The notes: generated by a model not told the origin, from the sequence alone. A DNA stretch of 64,000 nt from Bradyrhizobium iriomotense (GCF_018129405.1 NZ_JAFCLP010000001.1:930001-994000); one strand, 5' to 3'. Positions 16,702-26,548 are shown, counted from the first letter of the stretch. Numbers and translations are program-made.

Positions 16702-18666
16702 GTGTTGGGGCAGACGCCAGAGGATGCTTTCGCCACTCCAGGTATCGAACGCGACGTTCTGACGAGCTGGGAACGCTTCCTCTCCGGAAGCAGCAGCGCG
16801 CGTCAGCAGGTCGTGCGATCGGCGATCACCGATTCCTGGCAGCGCTGCCAGCAATCGGCGGTCGACTATCGGCGTGGCCAGGCTCCGATGCCGATCAGGG
16901 ATGACAGGTTGCAGCGCCTGCTCGACAAGCGCAGCCGTCTTGTCCAGGCCGGCGCTTCGACGATGGCGCTGGCGCGCGACTACATGCTGGAAACCGGCAC
17001 CGTGATGGTGCTGACCGATGTAGACGGCGTCGTGTTGCGTCTCGAAGGTGACACCAAGCTCGCGCTCCGCGATGCCGTCGAAAAAACGCATCTGCTACCC
17101 GGCAGCAACTGGAGCGAGACGACCTGCGGAACGAACGCGATCGGCACCGCGCTCGAAACCGGGCAGCCGATCCAGGTGCATGCCACGGAGCATTTCTGCT
17201 CCGGCATCCATCGCTGGACTTGCTCGGCCTCTGTCATCCGCGATCCCATCGACGGCGCCGTGATCGGCGTGATCGATATCTCCGGATTGTCTTCATCCTA
17301 TGGGCGGCCGGCACTCGCATTGGCGATTTCGGCGGCGGCGCGCATCGAGGCGCAGTTGCTGCAGATGGAGCTGGACGCCCGCTATCGCCTGCTCGATCAA
17401 TGCTTCTGGATGCTGCCGCCTTCGGATCGGCATCACGCCGTGCTGTTCGACAGCGCCGGACGTCCGTTCAAGGCCAGTGGAGAGATGTCGCAGATCATGC
17501 GGGATCTCGGCGCGCCGGGAGGCCAGTTCGGCTTTCCCCTGCTCGGCAGCCGCGATGATCAGCTCTGTGGCACCTCGCGTCCGGCATGGATCAAGGAGGA
17601 ATGGCTGAAGGCGGTGGTGCACCAGGGCGAACACCTCGGCACCGTGATGGTTGCACCGAAGCCGGCCGCATCTGGCAAGCTGTTGTCATCTGCGCGCAGC
17701 GAGGCCTTCGCCAATGCCGTCTACAGCAGCCCGAAGATGCACAGTGTGGTCGAGAAGTGCCGCCGCGTCGGCAAATCCGCCGCGCCGGTCCTGCTGCTCG
17801 GCGAGACCGGCGTCGGCAAGGAGGTGTTCGCGCATGGAATCCATGCGGCGTCACCGCGCCGCAACGGCCCATTCATCGCCGTCAATTGCGGCTGCGCCTC
17901 GCGCGAGCTGCTTGCCAGCGAACTGTTCGGCTATGTCGACGGCGCGTTCACCGGCGCGAGGCGCGGAGGCATGGCCGGAAAGATCGAAGCCGCCGCGCGC
18001 GGCACGCTGTTCCTGGACGAGATCGGCGAATTGCCGCTCGACCTCCAGCCCATGTTGCTGCGCGCGCTCGAGAGCGGCGAGATCTCCAGGATCGGCGAGA
18101 CCGCGGTGCGCAAGGTCGACTTCCGCCTCGTCGTCGCGACCAACCGCAATCTGCAGGCGGAGGTGGAGGCCCAGCGCTTCCGCAAGGACCTGTTTTATCG
18201 GCTCGCCGTCGTCCCCGTCGACATCCCGCCGCTCCGCGAGCGCTGCGAGGACATTCCGCTGCTGCTCGATCATTTCGTCGCCCAGGCAAGCGCGCGCTAT
18301 GGTCTTTCCGATCGCCGTTTTGCGCCGGAGACGATTGCGAAGCTGCAGCGTCATGATTGGCCCGGCAACGTCCGCGAGCTGCGCAACCTGGTCGAGAGTG
18401 TCATGCTGACCGGCAACGGCGAGCTGATCGAACCTTCGGACCTGCCCGAGACCGTCCGGGGACCAGAAACGCCAAGCGAGCGCGATCCGGGTCTGTCTCT
18501 CGCCGAGTCTTCGGAACGTGACTTGATTTCGCGTACGCTGCGGTCGTGCAACGGCAACGTGACAGCCACCGCCTCCGCGCTCGGTCTTGCCAAGAGCACC
18601 GTCTATGCGAAGCTGCATCGTTATGACATTCGCTTCGACCCGGGCTCGGCAAGGTCTTCTCGATAG
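16702..18666 (+). CDS. sigma-54-dependent activator, AcoR type
   Basis: The protein has 654 residues from a GTG preceded by AAGGAGGG. Residues 70-215 form a GAF-type sensor region as in AcoR. The AAA+ domain has Walker A GETGVGKE (367-374), the sigma-54 contact loop GAFTGA (414-419) and Walker B FLDE (437-440). A Fis-type helix-turn-helix ends the protein (NVTATASALGLAKSTVYAKL). It should drive the sigma-54 promoter at 13523, with the ketone or a breakdown product as inducer. An upstream in-frame start at 16528 lacks a ribosome-binding site. Confidence 0.94.
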   Translation: MLGQTPEDAFATPGIERDVLTSWERFLSGSSSARQQVVRSAITDSWQRCQQSAVDYRRGQAPMPIRDDRLQRLLDKRSRLVQAGASTMALARDYMLETGTVMVLTDVDGVVLRLEGDTKLALRDAVEKTHLLPGSNWSETTCGTNAIGTALETGQPIQVHATEHFCSGIHRWTCSASVIRDPIDGAVIGVIDISGLSSSYGRPALALAISAAARIEAQLLQMELDARYRLLDQCFWMLPPSDRHHAVLFDSAGRPFKASGEMSQIMRDLGAPGGQFGFPLLGSRDDQLCGTSRPAWIKEEWLKAVVHQGEHLGTVMVAPKPAASGKLLSSARSEAFANAVYSSPKMHSVVEKCRRVGKSAAPVLLLGETGVGKEVFAHGIHAASPRRNGPFIAVNCGCASRELLASELFGYVDGAFTGARRGGMAGKIEAAARGTLFLDEIGELPLDLQPMLLRALESGEISRIGETAVRKVDFRLVVATNRNLQAEVEAQRFRKDLFYRLAVVPVDIPPLRERCEDIPLLLDHFVAQASARYGLSDRRFAPETIAKLQRHDWPGNVRELRNLVESVMLTGNGELIEPSDLPETVRGPETPSERDPGLSLAESSERDLISRTLRSCNGNVTATASALGLAKSTVYAKLHRYDIRFDPGSARSSR

Positions 18667-18701
18667 AGCTGTTTATATAGTGAGCTCAGCGGCTTAGGCT
18701 C

Positions 18702-18776
18702 TGGCTGGGGCGGGAGGGATCGAACCTCCGAATGGCGGAATCAAAATCCGCTGCCTTACCGCTTGGCTACGCCCCA
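18702..18776 (-). tRNA. tRNA-Gln (anticodon TTG)
   Basis: Read on the minus strand, the sequence folds into a full cloverleaf: acceptor TGGGGCG/CGCCCCA, D-arm GCCAAGCGGTAAGGC, anticodon stem GCGGA/TCCGC with loop TTTTGAT (anticodon TTG), T-arm GGAGG-TTCGATC-CCTCC, discriminator G and encoded CCA. The 75-base length includes CCA. It stands alone between the sigma-54 activator and the acyl-CoA dehydrogenase. Confidence 0.97.
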
Positions 18777-19026
18777 ACAGGCGACCTCGGGACGGCGGAA
18801 GAACTGGCTACCGCAGATTCCCGTCGGTCGCAGCCGGTCTATAGGGTGCGGCACGGCATTTCAACCGCCTGGAGGGGCAAAATACCACAGCCCCCGGGAT
18901 CGGCCGCGCCACACTCTATTATAGGGTCCGGGCGGAGGGCCTGAGCCATTCTGGCCTACGGGCAGTTGAGACCGCCGGCATTTCATGGGAATACCGCGGC
19001 CAAGACCAGTCCCCGGGGAGTGAACC

Positions 19027-20805
19027 ATGACCTACCGCGCGCCGATCTCTGACATGCTGCTGTCGCTCAACCATGGCGCCGGCCTGAAGGCGGCGGTGGA
19101 CGCCGGCCATTACGGCGATTTCGACGCCGACATTGTGGCCGCCGTGCTGGAGGAAGCCGGCAAGTTCGCAACCGACGTGCTGGCGCCGCTCAACAAGATC
19201 GGCGACGAGCACGGCATCAAGCTGGATGCCGGCAAGGTCACGACTGCACCGGGCTGGCCCGATGCCTATAAGCGCTGGACCGAGGGCGGCTGGAACGCGG
19301 TCTCGGGGCCCGAGGATTTCGGCGGCCAGGGCCTGCCGATGGCGATCAACGCCGCCTGCACCGAGATCTGGAGCGCGGCCAACGTCGCCTTCGGCCTCTG
19401 CCCGCTGCTGACGGCCTCGGCGATGGAGGCGCTGGATGCCCATGGCAGCGACGAGCTGAAGAAGATCTATCTCGAAAAGCTCGTCTCCGGCGAATGGACC
19501 GGCACCATGCAGCTGACCGAGCCGCAGGCCGGCTCCGACGTCGGCGCGCTGCGCACCCGCGCCGAAAAGCAGGCCGACGGCACCTATCGCATCAAGGGGA
19601 CGAAGATCTTCATCACCTATGGCGAACACGACATGACCGACAACATCGTGCATTTCGTGCTCGCGCGCCTGCCCGACGCGCCCGCGGGCACCAAGGGGAT
19701 CTCGCTCTTCCTGGTGCCGAAGTTCATGGTCAACGCCGACGGCTCGCTGGGGCAGCGCAATGACATCTTTGCCTCTGGCGTCGAGCACAAGCTCGGCATG
19801 CATGCCTCGCCGACCTGCACCATGACCATGGGCGATCATGGCGGCGCGATCGGCTTTTTGATCGGCGAAGAGAACCAGGGCATGCGCTGCATGTTCACGA
19901 TGATGAACCAGGCGCGGCTCGGCGTCGGCCTGGAGGGCGTCGGCGTCGCCGACCGTGCCTATCAGCAGGCATTGTCCTATGCGCAGGAGCGCAAGCAGGG
20001 CCGCGCCATCGGCAAGAAGGGCGAAGGCTCGGACGCGATCTTCGTACATCCCGACGTCAAGCGCATGCTGATGCGGATGCGGGCGCAGACCGCGGCCGCG
20101 CGCACCATCTGCTACGCCACCGCCGTCGCGCTCGACGTCTCCTTGCGAGCCAAGGATCCGAAGGTGCGCGCCGACGCCGCCGCACGCGCGGCGCTGCTGA
20201 CGCCGATGGCCAAGGGCTATTCCACCGACATCGGCAACGAGGTCGCCTATCTCGGCGTGCAGGTGCATGGCGGCATGGGTTTCATCGAGGAAACGGGCGC
20301 CGCGCAGCATTATCGCGACGCGCGTATCACCGCGATCTATGAGGGCACCAACGGCATCCAGGCGATCGACCTCGTGACGCGAAAGCTCGCGGCCAATGGC
20401 GGCGCTGCCGTGTGGGCGCTGCTCGACGAGCTCTCGGCCACCGTCAAACAGGTCGAGGCCTCCAACGATCCCGCTTTCGGCACCACCGGGACAAAACTGC
20501 GCGAGGCGCTGCAGGCGTTGACGCGCACCAGCAAGTGGCTGCTGGAGCGCGTTGCCTCGGCGCCGAACGAGGCGCTGGCCGGCGCAACGCCTTACTTGCA
20601 GCAGTTCGGCGCGACGCTCGGCGGCTGCCTGCTGGCCTCCGAGGCGCTCGCCGCGAAAGCCGACGGCAATACGGATGCCGCGCGCTACGTCTCGCTCGCG
20701 CGCTTCTTCGCCGAGAACATCAGTGTGCAGGCCGGCGCGCTCGAGCGCACCGTGACGGAGAGCGCGGAGTCGGTCGCGGCGGCGGACGCGGTGTTGTTGG
20801 GGTAA
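19027..20805 (+). CDS. acyl-CoA dehydrogenase, long DmdC/FadE-type form
   Basis: At 592 residues this belongs to the longer acyl-CoA dehydrogenase family with an extra C-terminal domain, which includes DmdC (3-methylmercaptopropionyl-CoA dehydrogenase). The flavin-binding signature MQLTEPQAGSDVGALRTRA is present. So is the region with the catalytic Glu in ARITAIYEGTNGIQAIDLV. It oxidises an acyl-CoA to the 2-enoyl-CoA and passes electrons to ETF. The start has GGGGAG upstream. Its substrate is not determined. An acyl-CoA ligase of the DmdB-like type is encoded far away at 52048. Confidence 0.92.
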   Translation: MTYRAPISDMLLSLNHGAGLKAAVDAGHYGDFDADIVAAVLEEAGKFATDVLAPLNKIGDEHGIKLDAGKVTTAPGWPDAYKRWTEGGWNAVSGPEDFGGQGLPMAINAACTEIWSAANVAFGLCPLLTASAMEALDAHGSDELKKIYLEKLVSGEWTGTMQLTEPQAGSDVGALRTRAEKQADGTYRIKGTKIFITYGEHDMTDNIVHFVLARLPDAPAGTKGISLFLVPKFMVNADGSLGQRNDIFASGVEHKLGMHASPTCTMTMGDHGGAIGFLIGEENQGMRCMFTMMNQARLGVGLEGVGVADRAYQQALSYAQERKQGRAIGKKGEGSDAIFVHPDVKRMLMRMRAQTAAARTICYATAVALDVSLRAKDPKVRADAAARAALLTPMAKGYSTDIGNEVAYLGVQVHGGMGFIEETGAAQHYRDARITAIYEGTNGIQAIDLVTRKLAANGGAAVWALLDELSATVKQVEASNDPAFGTTGTKLREALQALTRTSKWLLERVASAPNEALAGATPYLQQFGATLGGCLLASEALAAKADGNTDAARYVSLARFFAENISVQAGALERTVTESAESVAAADAVLLG

Positions 20806-20853
20806 GCTCGCGACTACTCACTGCGATGTAGAGAGGTCCCTCCTCCCCCAATT

Positions 20854-20953
20854 GTCATTCCCCGCGAAGGCGGGGAATCCAGTACGCCGCGGCCTCTCGA
20901 TAGGCAACGAACGTCTCGGAGTACTGGATCGCCCGACCAAGTCGGGCGATGAC
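20854..20953. repeat. palindromic intergenic repeat, family B copy 1
   Basis: It starts GTCATTCCCCGCGAAGGCGG and ends in CGGGCGATGAC, with the inner arms CCAGTAC and GTACTGG. The same layout is found at 55779-55877. It lies in the gap between the acyl-CoA dehydrogenase and the convergent MFS gene. A further short palindrome (CCCGGATTGCGCTGCGCTCC and onward) follows at about 20996-21025. Confidence 0.8.
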
Positions 20954-21021
20954 AGCGAATGTGCGGAACGCGCGTGGCACACGCATGCAGCTGTCCCGGA
21001 TTGCGCTGCGCTCCATCCGGG

Positions 21022-22260
21022 CTACGAAGCTTTGACCTCAGCCCTTCTCCCCGGCCGCCACAGCACGATTCCCGCGGCGACGAGATCCAGCAGCACGCAC
21101 ATCGCAAACGCCGTCGTGTAGTTGCCGGTAAAACTCCGCACGAGGCCGACGATGCCGGGGCCGAAGGCGCTGACGACGCCGCTGATCGAGGTGCCCAATC
21201 CCATCGCGGCGGCAAAGGCGGCGGAGCCGAGCTCGCGCTGGATGATCAAAGGCGGGAACGTGATCATGTTGCCGATCGAGAAGCCGTAGACGGCACAGCA
21301 CGCCAGCAGCACCGTCGGATTCGTGCTTTGAATAAGCACGAAGAGCGCGGCGGCCTGGCTCGTCATCGACGCCGCGCAGGCGAGCCGCGGATCGAGCCGG
21401 TCGACGAACAGGCCGAGCGACAGGCGTCCGACCACCGCCATCGCGGCCATGATGGTCACGGCAAGGCCCGCGTTGGCACGCCCGATCAATGGCTCGAGGA
21501 ACGTCACCTGGTGGATGATGAATCCCATCTGCGCCAGCAGCGCGATCGCGATCGGCAGCACCATGGTCCAGAACGCCGCATTGGCGAGCAGCGCCTTGCG
21601 CGAATGCACTGGAGCGGCTGTGCCGGCGCCGGAGGAGCGTCCACCCGATGCCAATGATGTCCCGCCGGGCCAGCCGATGAAGCCGACGACCACCGGCAGC
21701 ACCAGCACCACCATCACAATCGTTGCCCCCAGCATCGCCGAACGGAAGCCGATGCTGCCGGTCAGCGACAGCAGCAGCGGAACGAGGATGATGCCGCCGC
21801 AGGTCGCGCCGTTGAAGGCGAGGCTGAGCGCGAGGCCGCGGCGCCGGTCGAACCAGGAATTCAGCACGGTCGCGATCACCACGGTGCCCATGCCGGTCCA
21901 GCCGACCGACATCAGCGCATAGGCGAGATAAAGCTGCCAGGGCGTCTGCATCAGCGCCAGCAGCACGGTCGAAGCACCCAGCGCGGAAAGCCCGCACAGG
22001 ATCAGCGAGCGCAGCCCGATGCGGGCAAGCAAATCGTCGGTGAAGATGACGAGGACGGAGGTCAACAGAAACGAGAAGGTGCTGGCCGCGGAGACCAGCG
22101 TGCCCGGCCAGCCATGGGCGCGCTGGAGCTCGGCGAGATAGACGCCCTGCCCGTAGAGGCCGAAGCCGAACATGAAGAAGGCCATCAGGAAGCAGGCCAG
22201 CACGACGCGCCAGCCGCGGTAGGACAGCGAAGATTCGTCAACGCTCGTTGCGGCAACCAT
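21022..22260 (-). CDS. MFS transporter (monocarboxylate/OFA-like)
   Basis: The protein has 412 residues from ATG 22260 and twelve hydrophobic segments, beginning RGWRVVLACFLMAFFMFGFG. The pattern is that of MFS permeases of organic acids. An upstream in-frame start at 22374 would add 38 residues that do not look like a transporter N-terminus. The ribosome-binding site at 22260 is weak, so the start is moderately sure. It is divergent from the enoyl-CoA-hydratase-like gene, suggesting a link to acyl-CoA or organic acid use. Confidence 0.85.
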   Translation of the reverse strand: MVAATSVDESSLSYRGWRVVLACFLMAFFMFGFGLYGQGVYLAELQRAHGWPGTLVSAASTFSFLLTSVLVIFTDDLLARIGLRSLILCGLSALGASTVLLALMQTPWQLYLAYALMSVGWTGMGTVVIATVLNSWFDRRRGLALSLAFNGATCGGIILVPLLLSLTGSIGFRSAMLGATIVMVVLVLPVVVGFIGWPGGTSLASGGRSSGAGTAAPVHSRKALLANAAFWTMVLPIAIALLAQMGFIIHQVTFLEPLIGRANAGLAVTIMAAMAVVGRLSLGLFVDRLDPRLACAASMTSQAAALFVLIQSTNPTVLLACCAVYGFSIGNMITFPPLIIQRELGSAAFAAAMGLGTSISGVVSAFGPGIVGLVRSFTGNYTTAFAMCVLLDLVAAGIVLWRPGRRAEVKAS

Positions 22261-22567
22261 CAATCGCGCAATCGGCCAAGTGGAACGGCAGAGGACGCGA
22301 TCGTGCCTCACAACCACTGGTTTTTCAAACAAAACATTGTATCCATTTGTTGCAATGCGCAATGGAGCGTGCAAGACGATACAACCGGTGCGACCTGACG
22401 CGATGGGGTTCCTGGACGGAAGTTATGACAGCGGTGTCATCCGCCGGGCTCACGGAATCGCTTTCGAAAAGGTCGCGCGGGCGGATTGGCACGCCTGCAA
22501 GATGATGTAGGCTGATGTTTGCGAGACTCGCGGGCGACAAATGTCGCGACGGCGCAGGGGGGTTCTC
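22261..22567. promoter_or_regulatory. divergent control region between MFS and hydratase-like genes
   Basis: This 307-base gap has an A/T-rich part at 22318-22360, unusual for this DNA, which may hold the promoter of the MFS gene. A 6-2-6 inverted repeat GCGACA-AA-TGTCGC lies at 22534-22547, just before the hydratase-like start. No gene is visible. Confidence 0.4.
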
Positions 22568-23326
22568 ATGCCGAATGGCAATGTCGTGGTCACCGAAGAG
22601 CGGGAGACGCGCGTGATCACCCTGCGCCGTCCGGGCAAGAAGAACGCGATCACCCAGGACATGTACCGGGAGATGAGCCGCGCGATCGACACCGCGCAGA
22701 ACAATCCCGATATCCGCTGCATGATCATCACCGGCGGCTCCGGCGTGTTCACCGCCGGCGACGATATCGACGATTTTCTCCACGCCGACACGGCGCGCCC
22801 GGAGACGCTGTCGAACGGCGCCAAGTTTCTTTATTCGCTCGCCCTCAATACCAAGCCGATCATCGCCGCCGTGGACGGCGCATCGATCGGCATGGGCACC
22901 GTGATGCTGTTTCATTGCGACTACGTGCTCGCCTCGACAGCCGCGACATTCTCCGCGCCCTACATCAAGCTCGGGCTCGTGCCGGTCGGCGCGGCTAGCC
23001 TCTTGATGCCGAACACGATGGGATACCAGCGCGCCTTCGCGATGCTGGTGATGGGGCGGACCTTCTCCGCCGCGGAAGCCGCAGCCGCAGGCTTCGTCAA
23101 CAGCGTGGTCTCGCCGGGACATACGGAAGTCGAGGCGCGCAAGGTGGCGCGCGAGATCTGCCGGCTTCCAGCCGAGGCGGTCGCGACCTCGCGCAAACTG
23201 CTGCGCACCCCGCCGGAGGAATTGACCCGCCGCATCGACCAGGAGGCCCATCTGTTCGGCGAGCGGTTGAAATCGGACGATGCGGTGGCGGCGTTCAATG
23301 CGTTTGCGAATAGGAAGAAGCGGTAG
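22568..23326 (+). CDS. enoyl-CoA hydratase/isomerase-family protein with atypical active site
   Basis: The protein has 252 residues from ATG 22568 with AGGGGGG upstream. The crotonase fold is clear, with an oxyanion-hole segment (GVFTAGDDIDDF) and AAVDGASIGMGTVMLFHCDY. The two Glu residues of hydratases appear to be replaced (APYIKLGL and RAFAMLVMG). The isomerase Glu found after LGL.P is Val in KLGLVPVGAAS. It may act on a CoA thioester by a different mechanism, or not be a hydratase at all. Alignment was done by eye. Confidence 0.85.
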   Translation: MPNGNVVVTEERETRVITLRRPGKKNAITQDMYREMSRAIDTAQNNPDIRCMIITGGSGVFTAGDDIDDFLHADTARPETLSNGAKFLYSLALNTKPIIAAVDGASIGMGTVMLFHCDYVLASTAATFSAPYIKLGLVPVGAASLLMPNTMGYQRAFAMLVMGRTFSAAEAAAAGFVNSVVSPGHTEVEARKVAREICRLPAEAVATSRKLLRTPPEELTRRIDQEAHLFGERLKSDDAVAAFNAFANRKKR

Positions 23327-23332
23327 CAATTC

Positions 23333-23456
23333 GTCATTCCGGGGCGCGACGAAGTCGCGAGCTATGATGCGCAATTGCGCATCTGAGAATCCATCGGGCC
23401 GCAGAGTTTGTGGATGAATGGATCCCGGGTTCGCGCTATGCGCGCCCCGGAATGAC
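23333..23456. repeat. palindromic intergenic repeat, family A copy 1
   Basis: The outer arms are GTCATTCCGGGGCGCG and CGCGCCCCGGAATGAC, with an inner small palindrome TGCGCAATTGCGCA. It fills the gap between the hydratase-like gene and the 5'-nucleotidase. Related copies occur at 41729, 48232, 53691 and, truncated, at 57217 and about 36213. Confidence 0.85.
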
Positions 23457-23501
23457 GAGAAGCTTCGTGAAATCTTCGCGCGGAACGACTAGTCTCGTTC
23501 C

Positions 23502-25157
23502 ATGCAATACCGATCCATCCTTGCCGTACTCGCGCTGACCTGCGCCCTCCCCGCCTCTGCACAGACCGCCGCACCCGTCGAGCTGCGCGTTCTCGCGATC
23601 AACGATTTCCACGGCAATCTGCGGCCGCCGCCGGGCGGCATCCGCATCAATGACCCCGAAGACAAGACCAGGAAGGTGATGGTCGCGGCCGGCGGCGCCG
23701 AGTACATGGCGACGCTGGTCAAGCAGTTGCGCGAAGGACACAAGAACACGATCTTCGTTGCCGCCGGCGATCTGATCGGGGCGAGCCCGTTCCTGTCGGC
23801 AATGTTCCACGACGAGCCTTCGATCGAATCGCTCTCGATGATGGGGCTTGCGATCACCTCGGTCGGCAATCACGAATTCGACGAGGGCAAGACCGAGCTG
23901 CTCAGGATGCAGAACGGCGGCTGCCATCCGCTCGACGGCTGCCAGGGCCCGCATCCCTTCACCGGCGCCAAATTCCACTATCTCGCAGCGTCCACGATCG
24001 AGACTACGACCGGCAAGAGCGTGCTGCCGCCCTACGAGATCAGGGAGTTCGAAGGCATCCCCGTCGCCTTCATCGGACTGACCTTGAAAGAGACCTCGGG
24101 CATCGTCTCGCCGTCAGGCATCGCCGGTCTCGAATTCCGCGACGAGGCCGAGACGGTGAATGCGCTGGTGCCGCAGTTGAAGGCGCGCGGCGTCGAGGCG
24201 ATCGTGGTGCTGATCCACCAGGGCGGCGAACCCGCCGGCGACTACAACGAATGCCCCGCCATTACGGGACCCATCGTCGACATCGTGAAGAAGTTCGATC
24301 CTGCGGTCGACGTCGTCGTCAGCGGCCATACCCATCGCGCCTATGTCTGCGATATCGACGGGCGGCTCGTCACCAGCGGCGACAAATACGGCACGCTGGT
24401 CACGGCGATCGACCTCAAGCTCGATCCGGCAACGCGCGACGTCGTCGGCGCCAGGGGCGAGAACGTCATCGTCGCCAATGCCTCGCTGGCGAAGGACCCC
24501 GAACAGACCGCATTGATCGAGGCCTATGACAAGCTATCCGCGCCGATCGCCAACCGGCCGGCCGGATCGGTGACGCAGACGCTGTCGCGCGTACCGAACG
24601 AGGCCGGCGAAAGCGCGCTCGGCGATGTCATCGCGGATGCGCAGCTCGCAGCGACCAGGGACGCCAAGGATGGCGGCGCTGTCATCGCGCTCACCAATCC
24701 CGGCGGCATCCGCATCGATATCGTCCCGAAGGAGAACGGCGCGATAACGTTCGGCGATGTCTTCGCCAGCCAGCCCTTCCGCAACCGCCTCGTCACCATG
24801 ACGCTCACGGGCAGCCAGCTCAAGGACATGCTGGAACAGCAATGGCTCGATCCGAAACGGCCGCGGATCCTGCAGGTGTCGAACGGGTTCAGCTATACCT
24901 GGGACAGCTCGAAGCCGTTCGGCGAGCGCGTGATGGCGGAGAAGATGACGCTCAACGGCAGGCCGATCGAGGCTGGGACCGGCTACCGCGTCACCCTCAA
25001 CGATTACCTCGCCGTCGGCGGCGACGGATTCACGGTCGCCAAGCAGGGCTCGGCGCCGCAATATGGCGGCTACGACGCCGACGCGCTGTTCACTTTTTTC
25101 CGGGCGCACGGGCCGATCGGCCCGCTGCCTCCGACTCGCATCCTGCGTGTGAATTGA
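23502..25157 (+). CDS. exported 5'-nucleotidase / metallophosphatase (UshA-like)
   Basis: This 551-residue protein has a cleavable signal peptide (ILAVLALTCALPASAQ, cleavage near residue 21). The metallophosphatase motifs are present: NDFHGNL, GNHEFDEG and SGHTHRAY. The C-terminal 5'-nucleotidase domain includes NPGGIRIDI and ITFGDVFASQPFRN. It would release phosphate and nucleosides from nucleotides in the periplasm. It stands alone after a repeat element and precedes the histone-deacetylase-like gene. Confidence 0.93.
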   Translation: MQYRSILAVLALTCALPASAQTAAPVELRVLAINDFHGNLRPPPGGIRINDPEDKTRKVMVAAGGAEYMATLVKQLREGHKNTIFVAAGDLIGASPFLSAMFHDEPSIESLSMMGLAITSVGNHEFDEGKTELLRMQNGGCHPLDGCQGPHPFTGAKFHYLAASTIETTTGKSVLPPYEIREFEGIPVAFIGLTLKETSGIVSPSGIAGLEFRDEAETVNALVPQLKARGVEAIVVLIHQGGEPAGDYNECPAITGPIVDIVKKFDPAVDVVVSGHTHRAYVCDIDGRLVTSGDKYGTLVTAIDLKLDPATRDVVGARGENVIVANASLAKDPEQTALIEAYDKLSAPIANRPAGSVTQTLSRVPNEAGESALGDVIADAQLAATRDAKDGGAVIALTNPGGIRIDIVPKENGAITFGDVFASQPFRNRLVTMTLTGSQLKDMLEQQWLDPKRPRILQVSNGFSYTWDSSKPFGERVMAEKMTLNGRPIEAGTGYRVTLNDYLAVGGDGFTVAKQGSAPQYGGYDADALFTFFRAHGPIGPLPPTRILRVN

Positions 25158-25292
25158 TCCGGATCAAACGGGCCGGAACGGGACAACCCTTTGCCATTCC
25201 CGTCCAAGCGCATAGATTGGGTTTGGCATTGCGTTTTGACGCCGGATGCGTCAAGCGACGTCAAGAGCCCGTATCCCCATGAGGCCGACCTG

Positions 25293-26222
25293 ATGAGCAC
25301 GCTTCTCCTGTCCCACAAGGCTTGCCTCGACCACGTCACGCCGCCGGGACACCCCGAAAGACCGGACCGGCTGCGCGCGGTGGAGGAAGCGCTGTCGCAC
25401 GAGCGTTTCCAGTTTCTCGTCCGCGACCAGGCGCCGGAGGGCGATCTCGACCTCGTCACGCTGTGCCACAACGAGCATTACGTCACCGAGCTGCGCCACA
25501 TCGCGCCGACCAGCGGCCAGGTCTATATCGACGGCGACACCTCGATGTCCCCGGGCACGTGGGAGGCGGTGATGCGCGGCGTCGGCGGCGCGGTGGCGGC
25601 GACCGAAGCCGTGATGGCGGGCGAGCACCGCAACGCTTTCGTCGCGGTGCGCCCGCCGGGCCATCACGCCGAGATCGGCAAGCCGATGGGCTTCTGCTTC
25701 TTCGACAATGTCGCGATCGCCGCGCGCCATGCGCAGCGCAAATACGGCATCAAGCGCGCGGCCATCGTCGATTTCGACGTGCATCACGGCAACGGCACGC
25801 AGGACATCTTCTGGTCGGACCCGACCGTGATGTACTGCTCGACGCATCAGATGCCGCTGTTTCCGGGCACCGGCGCCAAGAGCGAACGCGGCGACCACGA
25901 CACCATCGTCAACGCGCCGCTGGCGTCAGAAGACGGCGGCCCCGAATTCCGCTCCGCGTTCGAGAATTTGATCCTTCCGCAGCTCGAAAAATTCAGCCCC
26001 GAGCTGCTCATCATCTCGGCGGGCTTCGATGCGCATTACCGCGACCCGCTGGCCTCGCTGAATTTGCGCGCGGAGGATTATGCCTGGGTGACGCGCAAGC
26101 TGATGGACCTCGCCGACAAGTCCGCCGGGGGACGCGTTGTCTCGGTGCTCGAGGGCGGCTATGACCTGCAAGGACTGAAAGAATCTGTTACGGCGCATGT
26201 CGGCGCCCTGATGGGCGCTTGA
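25293..26222 (+). CDS. histone deacetylase family protein (acetylpolyamine/acetoin type)
   Basis: This 309-residue protein has the arginase-deacetylase fold motifs [43 protein letters not shown] and [12 protein letters not shown], which carry the zinc ligands and catalytic His pair. In bacteria these enzymes deacetylate polyamines or small amides. The start at 25293 has GAGG at proper spacing; a longer frame to 25191 overlaps only spacer. The gene is 74 bases before xseB, an association common in alphaproteobacteria. Confidence 0.93.
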   Translation: MSTLLLSHKACLDHVTPPGHPERPDRLRAVEEALSHERFQFLVRDQAPEGDLDLVTLCHNEHYVTELRHIAPTSGQVYIDGDTSMSPGTWEAVMRGVGGAVAATEAVMAGEHRNAFVAVRPPGHHAEIGKPMGFCFFDNVAIAARHAQRKYGIKRAAIVDFDVHHGNGTQDIFWSDPTVMYCSTHQMPLFPGTGAKSERGDHDTIVNAPLASEDGGPEFRSAFENLILPQLEKFSPELLIISAGFDAHYRDPLASLNLRAEDYAWVTRKLMDLADKSAGGRVVSVLEGGYDLQGLKESVTAHVGALMGA

Positions 26223-26296
26223 AGACGCCCGCCACATTAAGCCCGCAAAACCCGCCTTCACTCCAGGGAAAGCGAATCGGGCAATCGGAAACGGAT

Positions 26297-26548
26297 ATGG
26301 CCGAAAATACCCAAATCGACGTCTCCAGGCTCACCTTCGAGCGCGCGATCGAGGAACTCGAAACGATCGTGAAGCGGCTCGAAGACGGCAAGGTGCCGCT
26401 CGAGGAATCCGTGACGATCTACGAGCGTGGCGAGGCCCTGAAGCGCCGCTGCGAGGAACTGTTGCGCCAGGCCGAGGCCCGCGTCGACAAGATCACCACC
26501 GATGCCAGCGGCCAGCCCACCGGAACCGCACCGCTCGACGTCCAGTAA
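26297..26548 (+). CDS. xseB: exodeoxyribonuclease VII small subunit
   Basis: This 83-residue protein has the family core LTFERAIEELETIVKRLEDG followed by PLEESVTIYERGEALKRRCEELLRQAE, forming two long helices. It binds XseA to make exonuclease VII, which degrades single-stranded DNA. The xseA gene is not in the window. In many alphaproteobacteria xseB precedes ispA and dxs. Here dxs follows after a long gap and no ispA is present. Confidence 0.95.
   Translation: MAENTQIDVSRLTFERAIEELETIVKRLEDGKVPLEESVTIYERGEALKRRCEELLRQAEARVDKITTDASGQPTGTAPLDVQ

Noticed and set aside
18919-20310. 463-codon minus-strand frame
   Set aside because: It is antisense to the acyl-CoA dehydrogenase.
20854-20953. Possible CRISPR or small RNA at the palindromic repeats
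   Set aside because: Copies are single and dispersed, with no regular spacers and no cas genes; they are intergenic palindromic repeats.
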